From Tidjanibacter sp. (GTDB lineage Bacteria; Bacteroidota; Bacteroidia; Bacteroidales; Rikenellaceae), in the NCBI GenBank assembly GCA_017466345.1, contig JAFTUI010000017.1, forward strand, positions 62,001-126,000: a stretch of DNA of 64,000 nt. Direction: 5' to 3'. Positions 9,170-17,475 of this stretch are shown here, one piece after another. The notes beneath the pieces were generated by a model. It searched no databases. It was given only the letters and a program-made list of their open reading frames with translations, and was not told the origin of the DNA. The position numbers and the translations under genes were made by a program. The number at the start of each line of letters is the position of its first letter. The first letter of the stretch is position 1.

Positions 9170-9322
9170 ATGAGAGAGAAGAACGAATTGTATGAAGCGC
9201 CCTTTATGGAGGTCGCAGAAGTTGAAGTGGAGCGTGGCATAGCCACGAGCCCCTATGGAGCGGCTGGCGATGCTGGTCAAGACTCTGACTATATTGATTA
9301 TGGCGATGAATTTTACCTCTAA
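9170..9322 (+). CDS. 50-residue acidic peptide of Y-x-x-P-x-M-E type
   Basis: A short frame between two large lipoprotein genes encodes MREKNELYEAPFMEVAEVEV followed by ERGIATS, a Gly/Ala-rich turn and an acidic Tyr-rich tail ending DYGDEFYL. It has no signal peptide. Its pattern (a short charged start, YxxPxMEVxExE, then GIxTS and a Gly/Asp-rich tail) resembles small proteins commonly seen beside lipoprotein and fimbrillin-like genes in Bacteroidales; that resemblance is from memory and has no assigned function. It starts 48 bp after the upstream gene and ends 15 bp before the next. The tight packing, good ATG and ordered composition support a real gene. Confidence 0.7.
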   Translation: MREKNELYEAPFMEVAEVEVERGIATSPYGAAGDAGQDSDYIDYGDEFYL

Positions 9323-9337
9323 ACACTGGTTTGAGCT

Positions 9338-12300
9338 ATGAAAAAGATGATGAAAACTTTGGTCTTCGTTGCAGCAGCTGCAATGGGACTCACCGCTTGC
9401 CAGAACGATTTTGAGGAACAAATCGAGGCAAAAGATGCTGTTGTTGTTACCTTCGTTGCCGATTCGGCTGATAGCCGTACTTCGGTAGACACTTCTGGCG
9501 ACAAACCTGCTTTCGCTTGGGCTGAAACTGGCGAGACTTTCGCAGTTTTGGAGCAGACCGATGCACTTGCCGAGGCTACTGCTGTGGCTTACGAAAAAGA
9601 GGAAAGCAAAGCAAAGATTACCGCTACTTTCGACAATAACACAGGCAAGGAGTCGTATCAGTATGTTACCATCTACCCCGCAAGTGGCTATGTTAGTGCA
9701 GAGAACATCGAGGCAGCAACCCTCACTCTCCCTGCCGAGCAGACTATGGCAGAGGGCTCCTACGATCCCGATGCCGACCTTATGGTGTCGAAGGTTGTGA
9801 CCACCACCGCACAGCCCACCGAGGCTCAGATGGTGCAGTTCACTCGCTTGGCTGCTGTGGCTAAGATGTCGTTCAATGGCTTGGGTAGCCAGACGGTGGA
9901 GAGCGTAACTTTCACTGCCGAGGGTAAGACTCTTGCAGGCAAGGTTACTGCCAACCTCTCCGATCCCCACGCATTCGAGGCTCAGGAGGGAGGTAGCAAC
10001 ACTGTTACCGTTACCGCTCCCGAAGGTGGCGTTGAGGAGGTTTATTTCACACTCCTTCCCACCACTTTGGAGGCTGGCGACAGCTATTCTATTACCGTTA
10101 TCACCGACTCCAAAATCTACAAGAAGACAGCGGCCATCCCCGAGGGTAAATCGCTCGAATTTGCCGCAGGTATGGTTACCCGCTTTGGCGTGGACCTCAC
10201 CACCGCCACCGTCAGCGACAAGTGGGTACTCGTTAGGGATGTAAACGACCTCGAAGCAGGCGACATCGTGACCTTCGTTACTAATGACCTTAACTGGGCA
10301 ATGGGTAAACCTGGTAGCTACTACCACTATGCTTCCTATACCGAGGTTGTTAAGATGGGCGATTACTTCTTCCACCCCATCGCTGCGGAAAGCGAGTCAA
10401 ACAGTAGGGTACAGCAACTCGTTGTTGCTCCTCGTCCCGGCAAGGAGAATGCTTTCGACTTCTACAATAGAGCAGGTGAGTATAATGACGACAATTATAG
10501 TGGCTACATCCGTCCTCATAGCACAAACAACTATATAAAGTACGAAACAACTCCTAACCATAATACGTTGTTCTACACTACTATTGATGAGAATGGTGTG
10601 GCAACTCTTGAAGCTACCGATAGCGAGTACGACTATATAAAATTGGTATATAGGGCGTATAGCGGTGGAGGAACTACGGGCAACCGCAGGTTTGGATGTA
10701 CCAAAACTCTTACTAACGAGCACCACGACATCTGCATCTACAAGATTGCAGGTGGTGTGAAGGGTGTAGTGCCTGTGGCTAAGGCTAACATTACCGTACC
10801 CGATGAGGAAGAGCCCGTTGTGGTTGCCAAAGAGGGTGTAGCAGTGGCTACTGCAATTGACGCTGTTACTTTTGGTTATGTAGGTAATTGGACTATCAAT
10901 GTTTCGGACAATGCCGATTGGCTCGAAGTTTACTACGCAAACGAGCAACTTACCTACACTGCTACTGCAAACGAGGGCGAGGTGCGCAATGCAACCGTAA
11001 CCATCACTGCTACCCACGATGGCGAAAGCGATATCGTTGAGACTTTCAATGTCGTTCAGAAGGGTGCTCCCAAGAACGCTTCTATTAAGGATTTTAGCGG
11101 GTATGGCATTGATGAGAATACCGAATATCTCGTTACAGGTGTTATCACTACAAGGGTCACCAGCACAAGTTCCAATACTGTTCTTTCCGATGTAAACAGT
11201 AATACGGCCAACTTTAGGTATATCTATATGGAAGATGGTAGCAGCTTCTACAACAACGCTGCCAACACATTGGGCAATGTAGTTACCATTTTGGCATCCA
11301 AATCGTATAGTGCAAGCTATGGTGGTAGCAGCTCGGCTCACGCCATTTGCCAGGGCTACTACAACATCTCGGCAAGCGCAGACAAAGACTTTGTGGAGTA
11401 TGGTGGCGGTAGCGTGGATATTACCATTGAGAAAACAGGTACTTTGCAGCCCGGCACCATCAACGGTAGCGTGGATGGTAACTTCGCAGAGCTTACCGCC
11501 AATGGCGATAAGTATGTCCTCACTCTGAATGCCAACGATGGCGCACCTCGCCAGGTTGTGGCTACCTTCACAGATGGCTATGACACCACCTCTGTAACCG
11601 TTGTTCAGGCTGCCGACACAAGCAAGGGCAACACTTGGGAACTCGTAACCGATGCAAGCACTCTTGCAGCAGGCGACAAAGTGATTATCGCTGCTAAGGA
11701 CTACGATGTGGCTATGAGCACCTCTATCACTTCCAGCAAACGTAGTGCTGTTGCTGTTACTAAACTTGGTAACAAGTTCATCACTCCCGTAGTAGGTACC
11801 CAGACCTTCGTTTTGGGCGCAGGCTCCGTTGATGGTACATTCGTATTCTATGATGACACCAACAAAGGCTTCCTCGTTTCGAGCAATACCTCTGCCGAGC
11901 TCATCAATCAGGCCTACACCGATGAAAACACCTCGTTTGCTATCAGCATCGAGGATGGTGTAGCTACCATTGCTAATACCGCAGGCGATTTCAGCAGCAA
12001 TAAGTTGTCGTACTATTACAGTAGTGCCACCAGCAACTACTTCTGCAGTAGCAACTCTACTTCGACAACTTATAAACCCCTCTGCCTCTACCGCTTGGTA
12101 GGTGTTCAGGGTACTATTCCCGTAGTGGCTGCCGATTTTACTGTGGAGGATGCCGCTATTTCCGCAGCAGCTGCACCTACTCCTACTGCTATCCCCGAGG
12201 TTGTCTTCAACTACGTTGGCGATTGGACAATTACCGCTACCTCGGAGGATGAGTGGATTACCTCGCTCAACTACGACAAGACAAATAACTGCCTGACCTA

Positions 12301-13534
12301 CACCGCCGAGGCAAACGAGAGCACCTTCCGTGAGACTACTGTTACCATCACCGCAACTCACGCAAATGCGGAGAGTATCACTAAGGAGTTCACACTGCTC
12401 CAAAAGGGCTACACTCCCGTGATGACCATTGCTGAGTATTTGGCAATTCCCGCGGAAGATAGGAACGATAGTAAGTATGTGCGTTACCAACTGACCGGTA
12501 GGATCGAGAGCATTGAGAGCGTAAGTGCTGAAAATTCCAAATTCATTATGACCGATGGCACCGAAGAGGTTCAGGTATATGGTCTTATTACTGAGGATGG
12601 TGAGAAGGATTATGGCGACTTTGGTCTCAAAGTTGGCGATGTTGTGACCATTACCGCACCTCGTCTTACCAGCACTGTTAGTGGCGTTGAAACAGCAGGT
12701 AAGGGTAGCACCAACCCCGCTTACTACCTCTCGCACTACAACATTGCGGCTACCGCAACTGCTGCTGAGTATGTAGCTGGCTCCACCGCTACTATCAGCG
12801 TAACCACCACCTCGGGCTTGGATGTTACCTACGAGATGGAGGCTTGCGACTTTGCAACCATCGACTACTCGGCAGACTCTTCGCAGGAGAACACCACCGC
12901 AGTCGTAACCTTCAACTCCGAGAATACCGCAGAGCAGGCTCGCAGCGTGGATGTAACCTTCAGGACGGGTATGGCCTCGACTACCATCACTGTTACCCAG
13001 AAGATTGACCCCGCAAAGGTTAAGGGTTGGGTGCTTGTAACCGATGCAAGTGAACTCGCTGTTGGTGATGAGGTTATTATTGTTGCTAAAAACTACGATG
13101 TTGCAATGGGTTGCTTCACAAGTTCATCTACAAGTACCGCAAATAAGAACAAGAGCGATGTAGAAATAGTTGGAAACGCAATCACTACTGAGGAGGTTGA
13201 AACTAAGAGTGTTCAGAAGTATACTCTCGTAGAAGGTTATGTAGAGAATTCTTTTGCATTTGAGTTCACATACAACAATAGCACTTATTACCTGTATGCT
13301 TCATCTTCTGGTCTGGTGCTTAATTCGTCTAAGTCTTCTGCACTCCGTGCCTATAAAATAGAGATAGATGCGGATGGTAAGGCGGCAATTAAATCACAAG
13401 GTAGTACCACGTATGTAGTTACTTACAACTATAAGACAACCACTCCAATCTTCACTGCCTCTAAAACATCAGCAGCTTTGGCTACTGATAGTGAGGCAGG
13501 TGTTTGCATCTACAAAAACACGGAGAAAGAATAA
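9338..13534 (+). CDS. Giant modular lipoprotein: fimbrillin-like head, duplicated BACON/OB supermodules
   Basis: The 1398-residue protein has a signal peptide with lipobox LTAC (Cys21). Residues of about 30-290 resemble fimbrillin/Mfa-type heads (DSRTSVDTSGDKPAFAW, then a YPAS strand). Three copies of a W-x-L-V-x-D-x-x-x-L-x-x-GD module start near 293, 766 and 1230. Between them a BACON-like domain (near 490 and 925), an OB-like domain (IKDFSGYGIDENTEYLVTGV near 580; AEYLAIPAEDRNDSKYVRYQ near 1030) and an Ig-like segment recur in the same order. The period is about 468 residues, indicating an internal tandem duplication whose third copy stops after its first module. The role is probably extracellular binding or fibre display; this is inference. 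Confidence 0.83.
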   Translation: MKKMMKTLVFVAAAAMGLTACQNDFEEQIEAKDAVVVTFVADSADSRTSVDTSGDKPAFAWAETGETFAVLEQTDALAEATAVAYEKEESKAKITATFDNNTGKESYQYVTIYPASGYVSAENIEAATLTLPAEQTMAEGSYDPDADLMVSKVVTTTAQPTEAQMVQFTRLAAVAKMSFNGLGSQTVESVTFTAEGKTLAGKVTANLSDPHAFEAQEGGSNTVTVTAPEGGVEEVYFTLLPTTLEAGDSYSITVITDSKIYKKTAAIPEGKSLEFAAGMVTRFGVDLTTATVSDKWVLVRDVNDLEAGDIVTFVTNDLNWAMGKPGSYYHYASYTEVVKMGDYFFHPIAAESESNSRVQQLVVAPRPGKENAFDFYNRAGEYNDDNYSGYIRPHSTNNYIKYETTPNHNTLFYTTIDENGVATLEATDSEYDYIKLVYRAYSGGGTTGNRRFGCTKTLTNEHHDICIYKIAGGVKGVVPVAKANITVPDEEEPVVVAKEGVAVATAIDAVTFGYVGNWTINVSDNADWLEVYYANEQLTYTATANEGEVRNATVTITATHDGESDIVETFNVVQKGAPKNASIKDFSGYGIDENTEYLVTGVITTRVTSTSSNTVLSDVNSNTANFRYIYMEDGSSFYNNAANTLGNVVTILASKSYSASYGGSSSAHAICQGYYNISASADKDFVEYGGGSVDITIEKTGTLQPGTINGSVDGNFAELTANGDKYVLTLNANDGAPRQVVATFTDGYDTTSVTVVQAADTSKGNTWELVTDASTLAAGDKVIIAAKDYDVAMSTSITSSKRSAVAVTKLGNKFITPVVGTQTFVLGAGSVDGTFVFYDDTNKGFLVSSNTSAELINQAYTDENTSFAISIEDGVATIANTAGDFSSNKLSYYYSSATSNYFCSSNSTSTTYKPLCLYRLVGVQGTIPVVAADFTVEDAAISAAAAPTPTAIPEVVFNYVGDWTITATSEDEWITSLNYDKTNNCLTYTAEANESTFRETTVTITATHANAESITKEFTLLQKGYTPVMTIAEYLAIPAEDRNDSKYVRYQLTGRIESIESVSAENSKFIMTDGTEEVQVYGLITEDGEKDYGDFGLKVGDVVTITAPRLTSTVSGVETAGKGSTNPAYYLSHYNIAATATAAEYVAGSTATISVTTTSGLDVTYEMEACDFATIDYSADSSQENTTAVVTFNSENTAEQARSVDVTFRTGMASTTITVTQKIDPAKVKGWVLVTDASELAVGDEVIIVAKNYDVAMGCFTSSSTSTANKNKSDVEIVGNAITTEEVETKSVQKYTLVEGYVENSFAFEFTYNNSTYYLYASSSGLVLNSSKSSALRAYKIEIDADGKAAIKSQGSTTYVVTYNYKTTTPIFTASKTSAALATDSEAGVCIYKNTEKE

Positions 13535-13556
13535 TAACTAAAACTGAGCGAATAGT

Positions 13557-15038
13557 ATGAAATTCGTAAAACATTTGGCTTTGATGGCTATGGTGGCGTT
13601 GGCTGCCATAGCCAACACTGCGTGCGAGGAGCCCGAGGAGGAGGGTAAAAACCCCAATCTCAACCACTCCCTTACACTCACTGTCGATGTGGAGAACATT
13701 ACTGCTACCTCGGCAAAAGTGAAGGTCGCTCACGAGGGCAAAACCGCCGACAGCTGGTATGGACTCCTTACTACCGACACAACAACACGCATCGATGAGT
13801 TGGTGGTAAGCACTGTCGAAGAACTCAAAAAGGGCGACATCGGCTCGCAACTGATTTTTAGCAAAAACTACATCAAAATCTTTTCACCTCTGACACCCGC
13901 TACCAATTACAGGTACATCGCTTTCGGACTCTCCGAAGAGGGCGAAATCTATGGCGAGTATGCCTCCATCGACTTCACAACCCTCGCGCAGGGTAGTGGC
14001 AACACTGGCGGCAGTGGCGACAGCGGCGAAGACGAGGTGTACGGCACAATGATTGTCAATCCCGCGTGGAGCATCGCCTTTACGGGTGCAGGCACCATCG
14101 ATGGCGAAAGCTACAACAACATCGTGACCGTAACCAGCACCGACAACAACCCCTACACAATCGCTGTTGTCTATGCCAGCGAGTACGATGTGGCATATCT
14201 GCCCCAGCTGGGCGAGTACCTTTTGGAGGATCTGTACTCCTACCTCGAATCCTACAACAGTGCCTATGGCACCGAGTATGTGCTCAATGATATGCTCTAT
14301 CGTGGCAATGGTATGACCGCTTTCGATGAACTCGACCCCGGCTACTATATGGCTATCGCATTGGGTATCACCTCCAATGGCGAAATCAGCGGTCTGTATG
14401 CCGTTTCGTCAGTCTTCGAGATTGAGGAGGAGGTGCCAACCTCTATCTACAATGGTTGGATCGGCGATTGGGTTATCAATGGCGACAACGATAGGTCGTG
14501 CAATGTGGTTATCGCTCGCAGGTTCGCAAACCGCTCCTTCAATCTTATGGGCTTTATGGGGCTGCCTTTCAGCATCGTGGGCGAGTACTCCGCGGATCGC
14601 AACGACATCATCTTCTACTCGCAAATCGTGGAGCCCAACTACACCTTCGATGACGGCACGATGGCTAACATCTGCCTCGTTGGTGTAGATCAAGACGGCA
14701 GGACCTACGGCTTGGCAGAGAATGGCGAGTATGGCATCGCTATCGCAGGTGTCTTGGAGGGCGGTCAGAGGGCTATCGTTCGCTATGGCGTAAATCAGCC
14801 CGAATACCCCAAATTCAACGCTATGATGCTCGTGGCAGATGTGAATGGCAAATACTACTCCGTTGGCAACCTCGAAAAATGGCCCGCTTTCAATGTGATG
14901 GCAACCATTGACGCTCCCTCCACCACCGAGGAGGCTCAGGCTGTTGCTCCTATGAAGTATGTGGGCAGGATGAAAACCCTCTCTGCACCCTCAGCACGCC
15001 TCCGCCTCGGCGAGGAGATTGAGGTTGTGAAATTCTAA
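13557..15038 (+). CDS. Fibronectin-type-III-like lipoprotein
   Basis: The 493-residue protein has a hydrophobic signal and a lipobox-like NTAC (Cys23), then EEPEEEG, an acidic stretch of the kind linked to surface export of Bacteroidetes lipoproteins. An Fn3-like domain follows (about 37-145: SLTLTVDVENITATSAKVKV ... TPATNYRYIAFGL), then a Gly/Ser linker (GSGNTGGSGDSGED) and a second beta domain (about 160-290). The C-terminal 200 residues (NGWIGDWVINGDNDRSCNVV onward) form an unassigned beta-rich domain. It is the last gene of the lipoprotein run, 22 bp after the giant modular gene and ahead of a terminator. Confidence 0.78.
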   Translation: MKFVKHLALMAMVALAAIANTACEEPEEEGKNPNLNHSLTLTVDVENITATSAKVKVAHEGKTADSWYGLLTTDTTTRIDELVVSTVEELKKGDIGSQLIFSKNYIKIFSPLTPATNYRYIAFGLSEEGEIYGEYASIDFTTLAQGSGNTGGSGDSGEDEVYGTMIVNPAWSIAFTGAGTIDGESYNNIVTVTSTDNNPYTIAVVYASEYDVAYLPQLGEYLLEDLYSYLESYNSAYGTEYVLNDMLYRGNGMTAFDELDPGYYMAIALGITSNGEISGLYAVSSVFEIEEEVPTSIYNGWIGDWVINGDNDRSCNVVIARRFANRSFNLMGFMGLPFSIVGEYSADRNDIIFYSQIVEPNYTFDDGTMANICLVGVDQDGRTYGLAENGEYGIAIAGVLEGGQRAIVRYGVNQPEYPKFNAMMLVADVNGKYYSVGNLEKWPAFNVMATIDAPSTTEEAQAVAPMKYVGRMKTLSAPSARLRLGEEIEVVKF

Positions 15039-15087
15039 CCACCCACAGCCCCCCCCAAAAAAAGGGCAAAAGTGGTGCGAAATTTGC

Positions 15088-15124
15088 ACTCCCCGAAAGG
15101 TTCAACCATTTCGGGGAGTTTTTT
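15088..15124 (+). terminator. Rho-independent terminator of the lipoprotein locus
   Basis: ACTCCCCGAAA pairs with TTTCGGGGAGT across a 9-10 nt loop and is followed by a T tract. It closes the 3.1-15.0 kb lipoprotein run. Confidence 0.93.
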
Positions 15125-15188
15125 GTTGCTCGGTGGGCGTATCGAAGGATAAAATAATAGAAATTTGAAATTTGAGTTTTGAATTATG

Positions 15189-15270
15189 GCAAATGCGAGT
15201 AAGCGAGGGCAGAGATAACTTGTTTTCTCTGTCGAGCGAGAGCATTTTAGACAAAAAATTTTTTTTTGTC
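15189..15270. repeat. Dispersed element B, copy 1
   Basis: GCAAATGCGAGTAAGCGAGG... followed by a variable middle, GAGCATTTTAGACAAAA and TTTTGTC recurs at 40283-40362. The two ends are nearly identical and form inverted arms (AAATGC/GCATTT and GACAAAA/TTTTGTC), while the middle differs. It lies just upstream of the yceD promoter. Confidence 0.8.
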
Positions 15271-15281
15271 AATTTTCTTAG

Positions 15282-15289
15282 TATATTTG
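15282..15289 (+). promoter_or_regulatory. Promoter -7 box for yceD-rpmF-plsX
   Basis: TATATTTG matches TAnnTTTG, 20 bp before the yceD ATG at 15310. Confidence 0.6.
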
Positions 15290-15309
15290 CGGGCTAATTT
15301 TAGGCACTT

Positions 15310-15876
15310 ATGAGCGCACTGAGAGAATTTTGCATCCCCTTCAAAGGCTTGAAGAGTGGCTCGCACCACTTCGAGTTCAAAATTGACAAGGCTTTCTTGG
15401 AGGCTGTGGGCGATGAGGAACTCATTGATGCAGACGTGGATGTGGAGGTCGAGATGACCAAAACGGCGCAGATGCTCACCTTCGAGGTAGGGATGGAAGG
15501 CTCGGCTTGGGTGGAGTGCGATAGGTGTCTGGATGAACTCGAATATCCTGTGGAGGCTGACGACACACTCTATGTGAAGTTTAGCGAGGAGGAGATAGAG
15601 TTCGATGGCGAGGTGCTGTGGCTCAACCCTGCCGATGACGAGTTGGACCTTGCGGGCTACATCTACGAAACGCTCCTCTTGGCGTTGCCCTATCAGAGGG
15701 TGCACGAGAGTATTGAGGAGTGCAACCAAGAGATGGTGGCACGTTTCAGGATTGTTAGCGAGGAGGAGTTTGAGGAGATAGCCGAGCCTAAGGAGAATAC
15801 ACTCGCAGGAGGCGACAATGGCAATGCGCTTGCAGCACTCCGCAGCAAGTTGGAAGCAGAAGAGAAAGAAAAATAG
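15310..15876 (+). CDS. YceD / DUF177 family protein
   Basis: The 188-residue acidic protein belongs to the YceD (DUF177) family, whose genes almost always precede rpmF; the family is linked to 23S rRNA metabolism in some bacteria and plastids. The diagnostic CxxC (VECDRCLDELEYP, Cys70 and Cys73) is present, followed by WLNPADDELDLAGYIYETLLLALP, the usual C-terminal core. Its position 28 bp upstream of rpmF and ahead of plsX is the conserved arrangement. The highly charged C-terminal tail (KLEAEEKEK) is typical of Bacteroidetes members. Confidence 0.9.
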   Translation: MSALREFCIPFKGLKSGSHHFEFKIDKAFLEAVGDEELIDADVDVEVEMTKTAQMLTFEVGMEGSAWVECDRCLDELEYPVEADDTLYVKFSEEEIEFDGEVLWLNPADDELDLAGYIYETLLLALPYQRVHESIEECNQEMVARFRIVSEEEFEEIAEPKENTLAGGDNGNALAALRSKLEAEEKEK

Positions 15877-15904
15877 AATATAAACTTATAAAACACAAAC
15901 AATT

Positions 15905-16087
15905 ATGGCACATCCTAAACACAAGGTTTCGTCCACCAGAAGAGACAAACGCCGCACACACTATGTTGCTGCTGTTCCTACCGTAGCAGTTTGCTCGAAC
16001 TGCGGTTCGCCCGTTCAGTACCACCGCGTATGCCCCGAGTGTGGTTTCTATCGTGGCAAATTGGCAATCGAGAAAAAAGCCGAGTAA
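15905..16087 (+). CDS. rpmF: 50S ribosomal protein L32
   Basis: The 60-residue basic protein starts MAHPKHKVSSTRRDKRRTHY, the standard L32 N-terminus, and carries a zinc ribbon of two CxxC pairs (Cys30/Cys33 and Cys43/Cys46). It is therefore the zinc-containing C+ form. It lies between yceD and plsX, only 7 bp before the latter. Confidence 0.98.
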   Translation: MAHPKHKVSSTRRDKRRTHYVAAVPTVAVCSNCGSPVQYHRVCPECGFYRGKLAIEKKAE

Positions 16088-16094
16088 GGACTAA

Positions 16095-17078
16095 TTGACC
16101 ACTACCACGGTGCGCAATCTTCGCATAGGTATTGACGCTATGGGTGGCGACTTCGCCCCCGAAGCAGTCGTTAAGGGTGTGGTTGAGTCGCTGGCGTTGC
16201 TCGATGCTACCACCAAAGTGGTGCTCTTTGGCGACAAAGAGGCTATTGAGAGGTGCTTGCAGGCAGAGGGCTACGAGGGCGATAGGATAGAGATTGTGGC
16301 AACCTCGGAGGTTATCACAATGAACGACCACCCCGTGAAGGCTTTTCAGACGAAGGCTGATTCGAGTATTCGCAAGGGCTTCGAGTGGCTGAAAGCAGGC
16401 AAGATTGACGGCATCGCAAGTGCCGGCTCGACTGGTGCAATGATGGCTGGCGCAATGTTTACGGTCGGCACTACCGAGGGTGTCATCCGCCCCGCAGTGT
16501 CGGCAGCCATCGCAAATGTCAAAGGTGGCTACACGCTCCTGCTCGATGTGGGCTTGAATGTAGATTGCAAGCCCGAGGTACTTTGCCAGTACGGACTTAT
16601 GGGTAGCATCTACGCCAAGGACCTTTGGGGACTCTCCGAGCCACGAGTAGCACTGCTCAACATTGGCGAGGAGGAGAGCAAGGGAAATGCTCAGGCAAAG
16701 GCGGCATATCAGTTGCTTGCTGAGGACAAGAGAATCAACTTCGTTGGTAACATCGAGGGTAAGGATTTCTACTTGGGTAAGGCAGATGTAGTGGTATGTG
16801 ACGGTTTTATGGGCAATGTCCTGCTGAAACTCTCCGAGAGCCTTCGCTTTATCGCCAAGGCGAGGAAGATAGACGATGAATTCCTCGACAATCTCAACTA
16901 CGAGATTAAGGGAGGAACGCCCGCCCTGGGAGTAAACGATGTGGTAATAGTAGGTCACGGAGCCTCTTCGGTGTTGGCACTGAGGAATATGGTTCACCAG
17001 ACCGAACTCAGCATCAAGTCGGGCTATGCGGAGGATATACGCCGTGCGTTTGCCACAGAGAAAACTACTGCCGAGTAA
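16095..17078 (+). CDS. plsX: Phosphate acyltransferase PlsX (TTG or GTG start)
   Basis: PlsX converts acyl-ACP to acyl-phosphate at the start of phospholipid synthesis. The 327-residue protein has the family N-terminus LRIGIDAMGGDFAPEAVVKG, an AGSTGAMMAGAMF segment near residue 115 and NIGEEESKGN near 195. No ATG is available upstream of the conserved Arg-Ile-Gly, so the start must be TTG 16095, with AAGGA 5 bp upstream, or GTG 16110. TTG fits the spacing better. The gene is 7 bp from rpmF. Unlike many genomes, fabH does not follow; a tRNA gene lies 37 bp downstream. Confidence 0.95.
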   Translation: MTTTTVRNLRIGIDAMGGDFAPEAVVKGVVESLALLDATTKVVLFGDKEAIERCLQAEGYEGDRIEIVATSEVITMNDHPVKAFQTKADSSIRKGFEWLKAGKIDGIASAGSTGAMMAGAMFTVGTTEGVIRPAVSAAIANVKGGYTLLLDVGLNVDCKPEVLCQYGLMGSIYAKDLWGLSEPRVALLNIGEEESKGNAQAKAAYQLLAEDKRINFVGNIEGKDFYLGKADVVVCDGFMGNVLLKLSESLRFIAKARKIDDEFLDNLNYEIKGGTPALGVNDVVIVGHGASSVLALRNMVHQTELSIKSGYAEDIRRAFATEKTTAE

Positions 17079-17115
17079 TCGTTTCGGCACGAGGTCTTGG
17101 AAGTGAAGACCGCTT

Positions 17116-17190
17116 GGTTCCATAGTTCAACGGATAGAACGACAGTTTCCTAAACTGTAAATCTGGGTTCGATTCCCGGTGGGACTACCA
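17116..17190 (+). tRNA. tRNA-Arg (anticodon CCU)
   Basis: A 75-nt cloverleaf starts GGTTCCATAGTTCAACGGAT and ends with an encoded CCA. The anticodon arm is ACAGT / loop TTCCTAA / ACTGT, giving anticodon CCU, which reads AGG. The T arm is CTGGGTTCGATTCCCGG. The acceptor stem includes a G-U first pair. It follows plsX by 37 bp with no clear terminator between, so it may be co-transcribed. Its last 13 bases form part of a large palindrome described separately. Confidence 0.95.
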
Positions 17191-17235
17191 AAAAAGGAGT
17201 TAGCATTTGCTAACTCCTTTTTTGGTAGTCCCACC
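17178..17235. repeat. 58-nt perfect palindrome including tRNA-Arg 3' end
   Basis: GGTGGGACTACC plus AAAAAAGGAGTTAGCA (28 nt) is followed by TT and then by its exact reverse complement, ending GGTAGTCCCACC. The inner half (GGAGTTAGCA / TGCTAACTCC then TTTTTT) works as a tRNA terminator. The outer 12-13 bp duplicates the tRNA 3' end in inverted orientation, which a terminator does not need. Confidence 0.95.
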
Positions 17236-17430
17236 TCGTCTGCGATTTGTGGGTGTTTTCTGCGTTACGCTTGCGCTCGAAATGCTTATTTACGAAGCGT
17301 AAACTCCGCTTTCTTGCGCTACGCAAGCCTTGAAAACCCCTCACAAATCGCAGACGAGATTGCTTTGATGTTTCTCTGTATTTTTACTCCTAAGGATTAT
17401 AGGGCTTATAGGAGTTTAGGGAGTTTAGGG
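17235..17430. repeat. Composite extragenic element, copy 2
   Basis: Perfect 17-bp arms CTCGTCTGCGATTTGTG (17235-17251) and its complement (17342-17358) enclose nested shorter pairs (TGCGT/ACGCA; TTTACGAAGCGTAAA) related to the CATTTACGCTTAGTAAACTG core of copy 1. A run of 9-mer-like units (CCTAAGGATTATAGGGCTTA, then GGAGTTTAG variants) follows at about 17390-17430. No gene is seen in 17191-17475. Confidence 0.75.
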
Positions 17431-17475
17431 GCTTTCCGACTACCCTCGGGCACAAAAAAAGGGTCATTGCGACCC

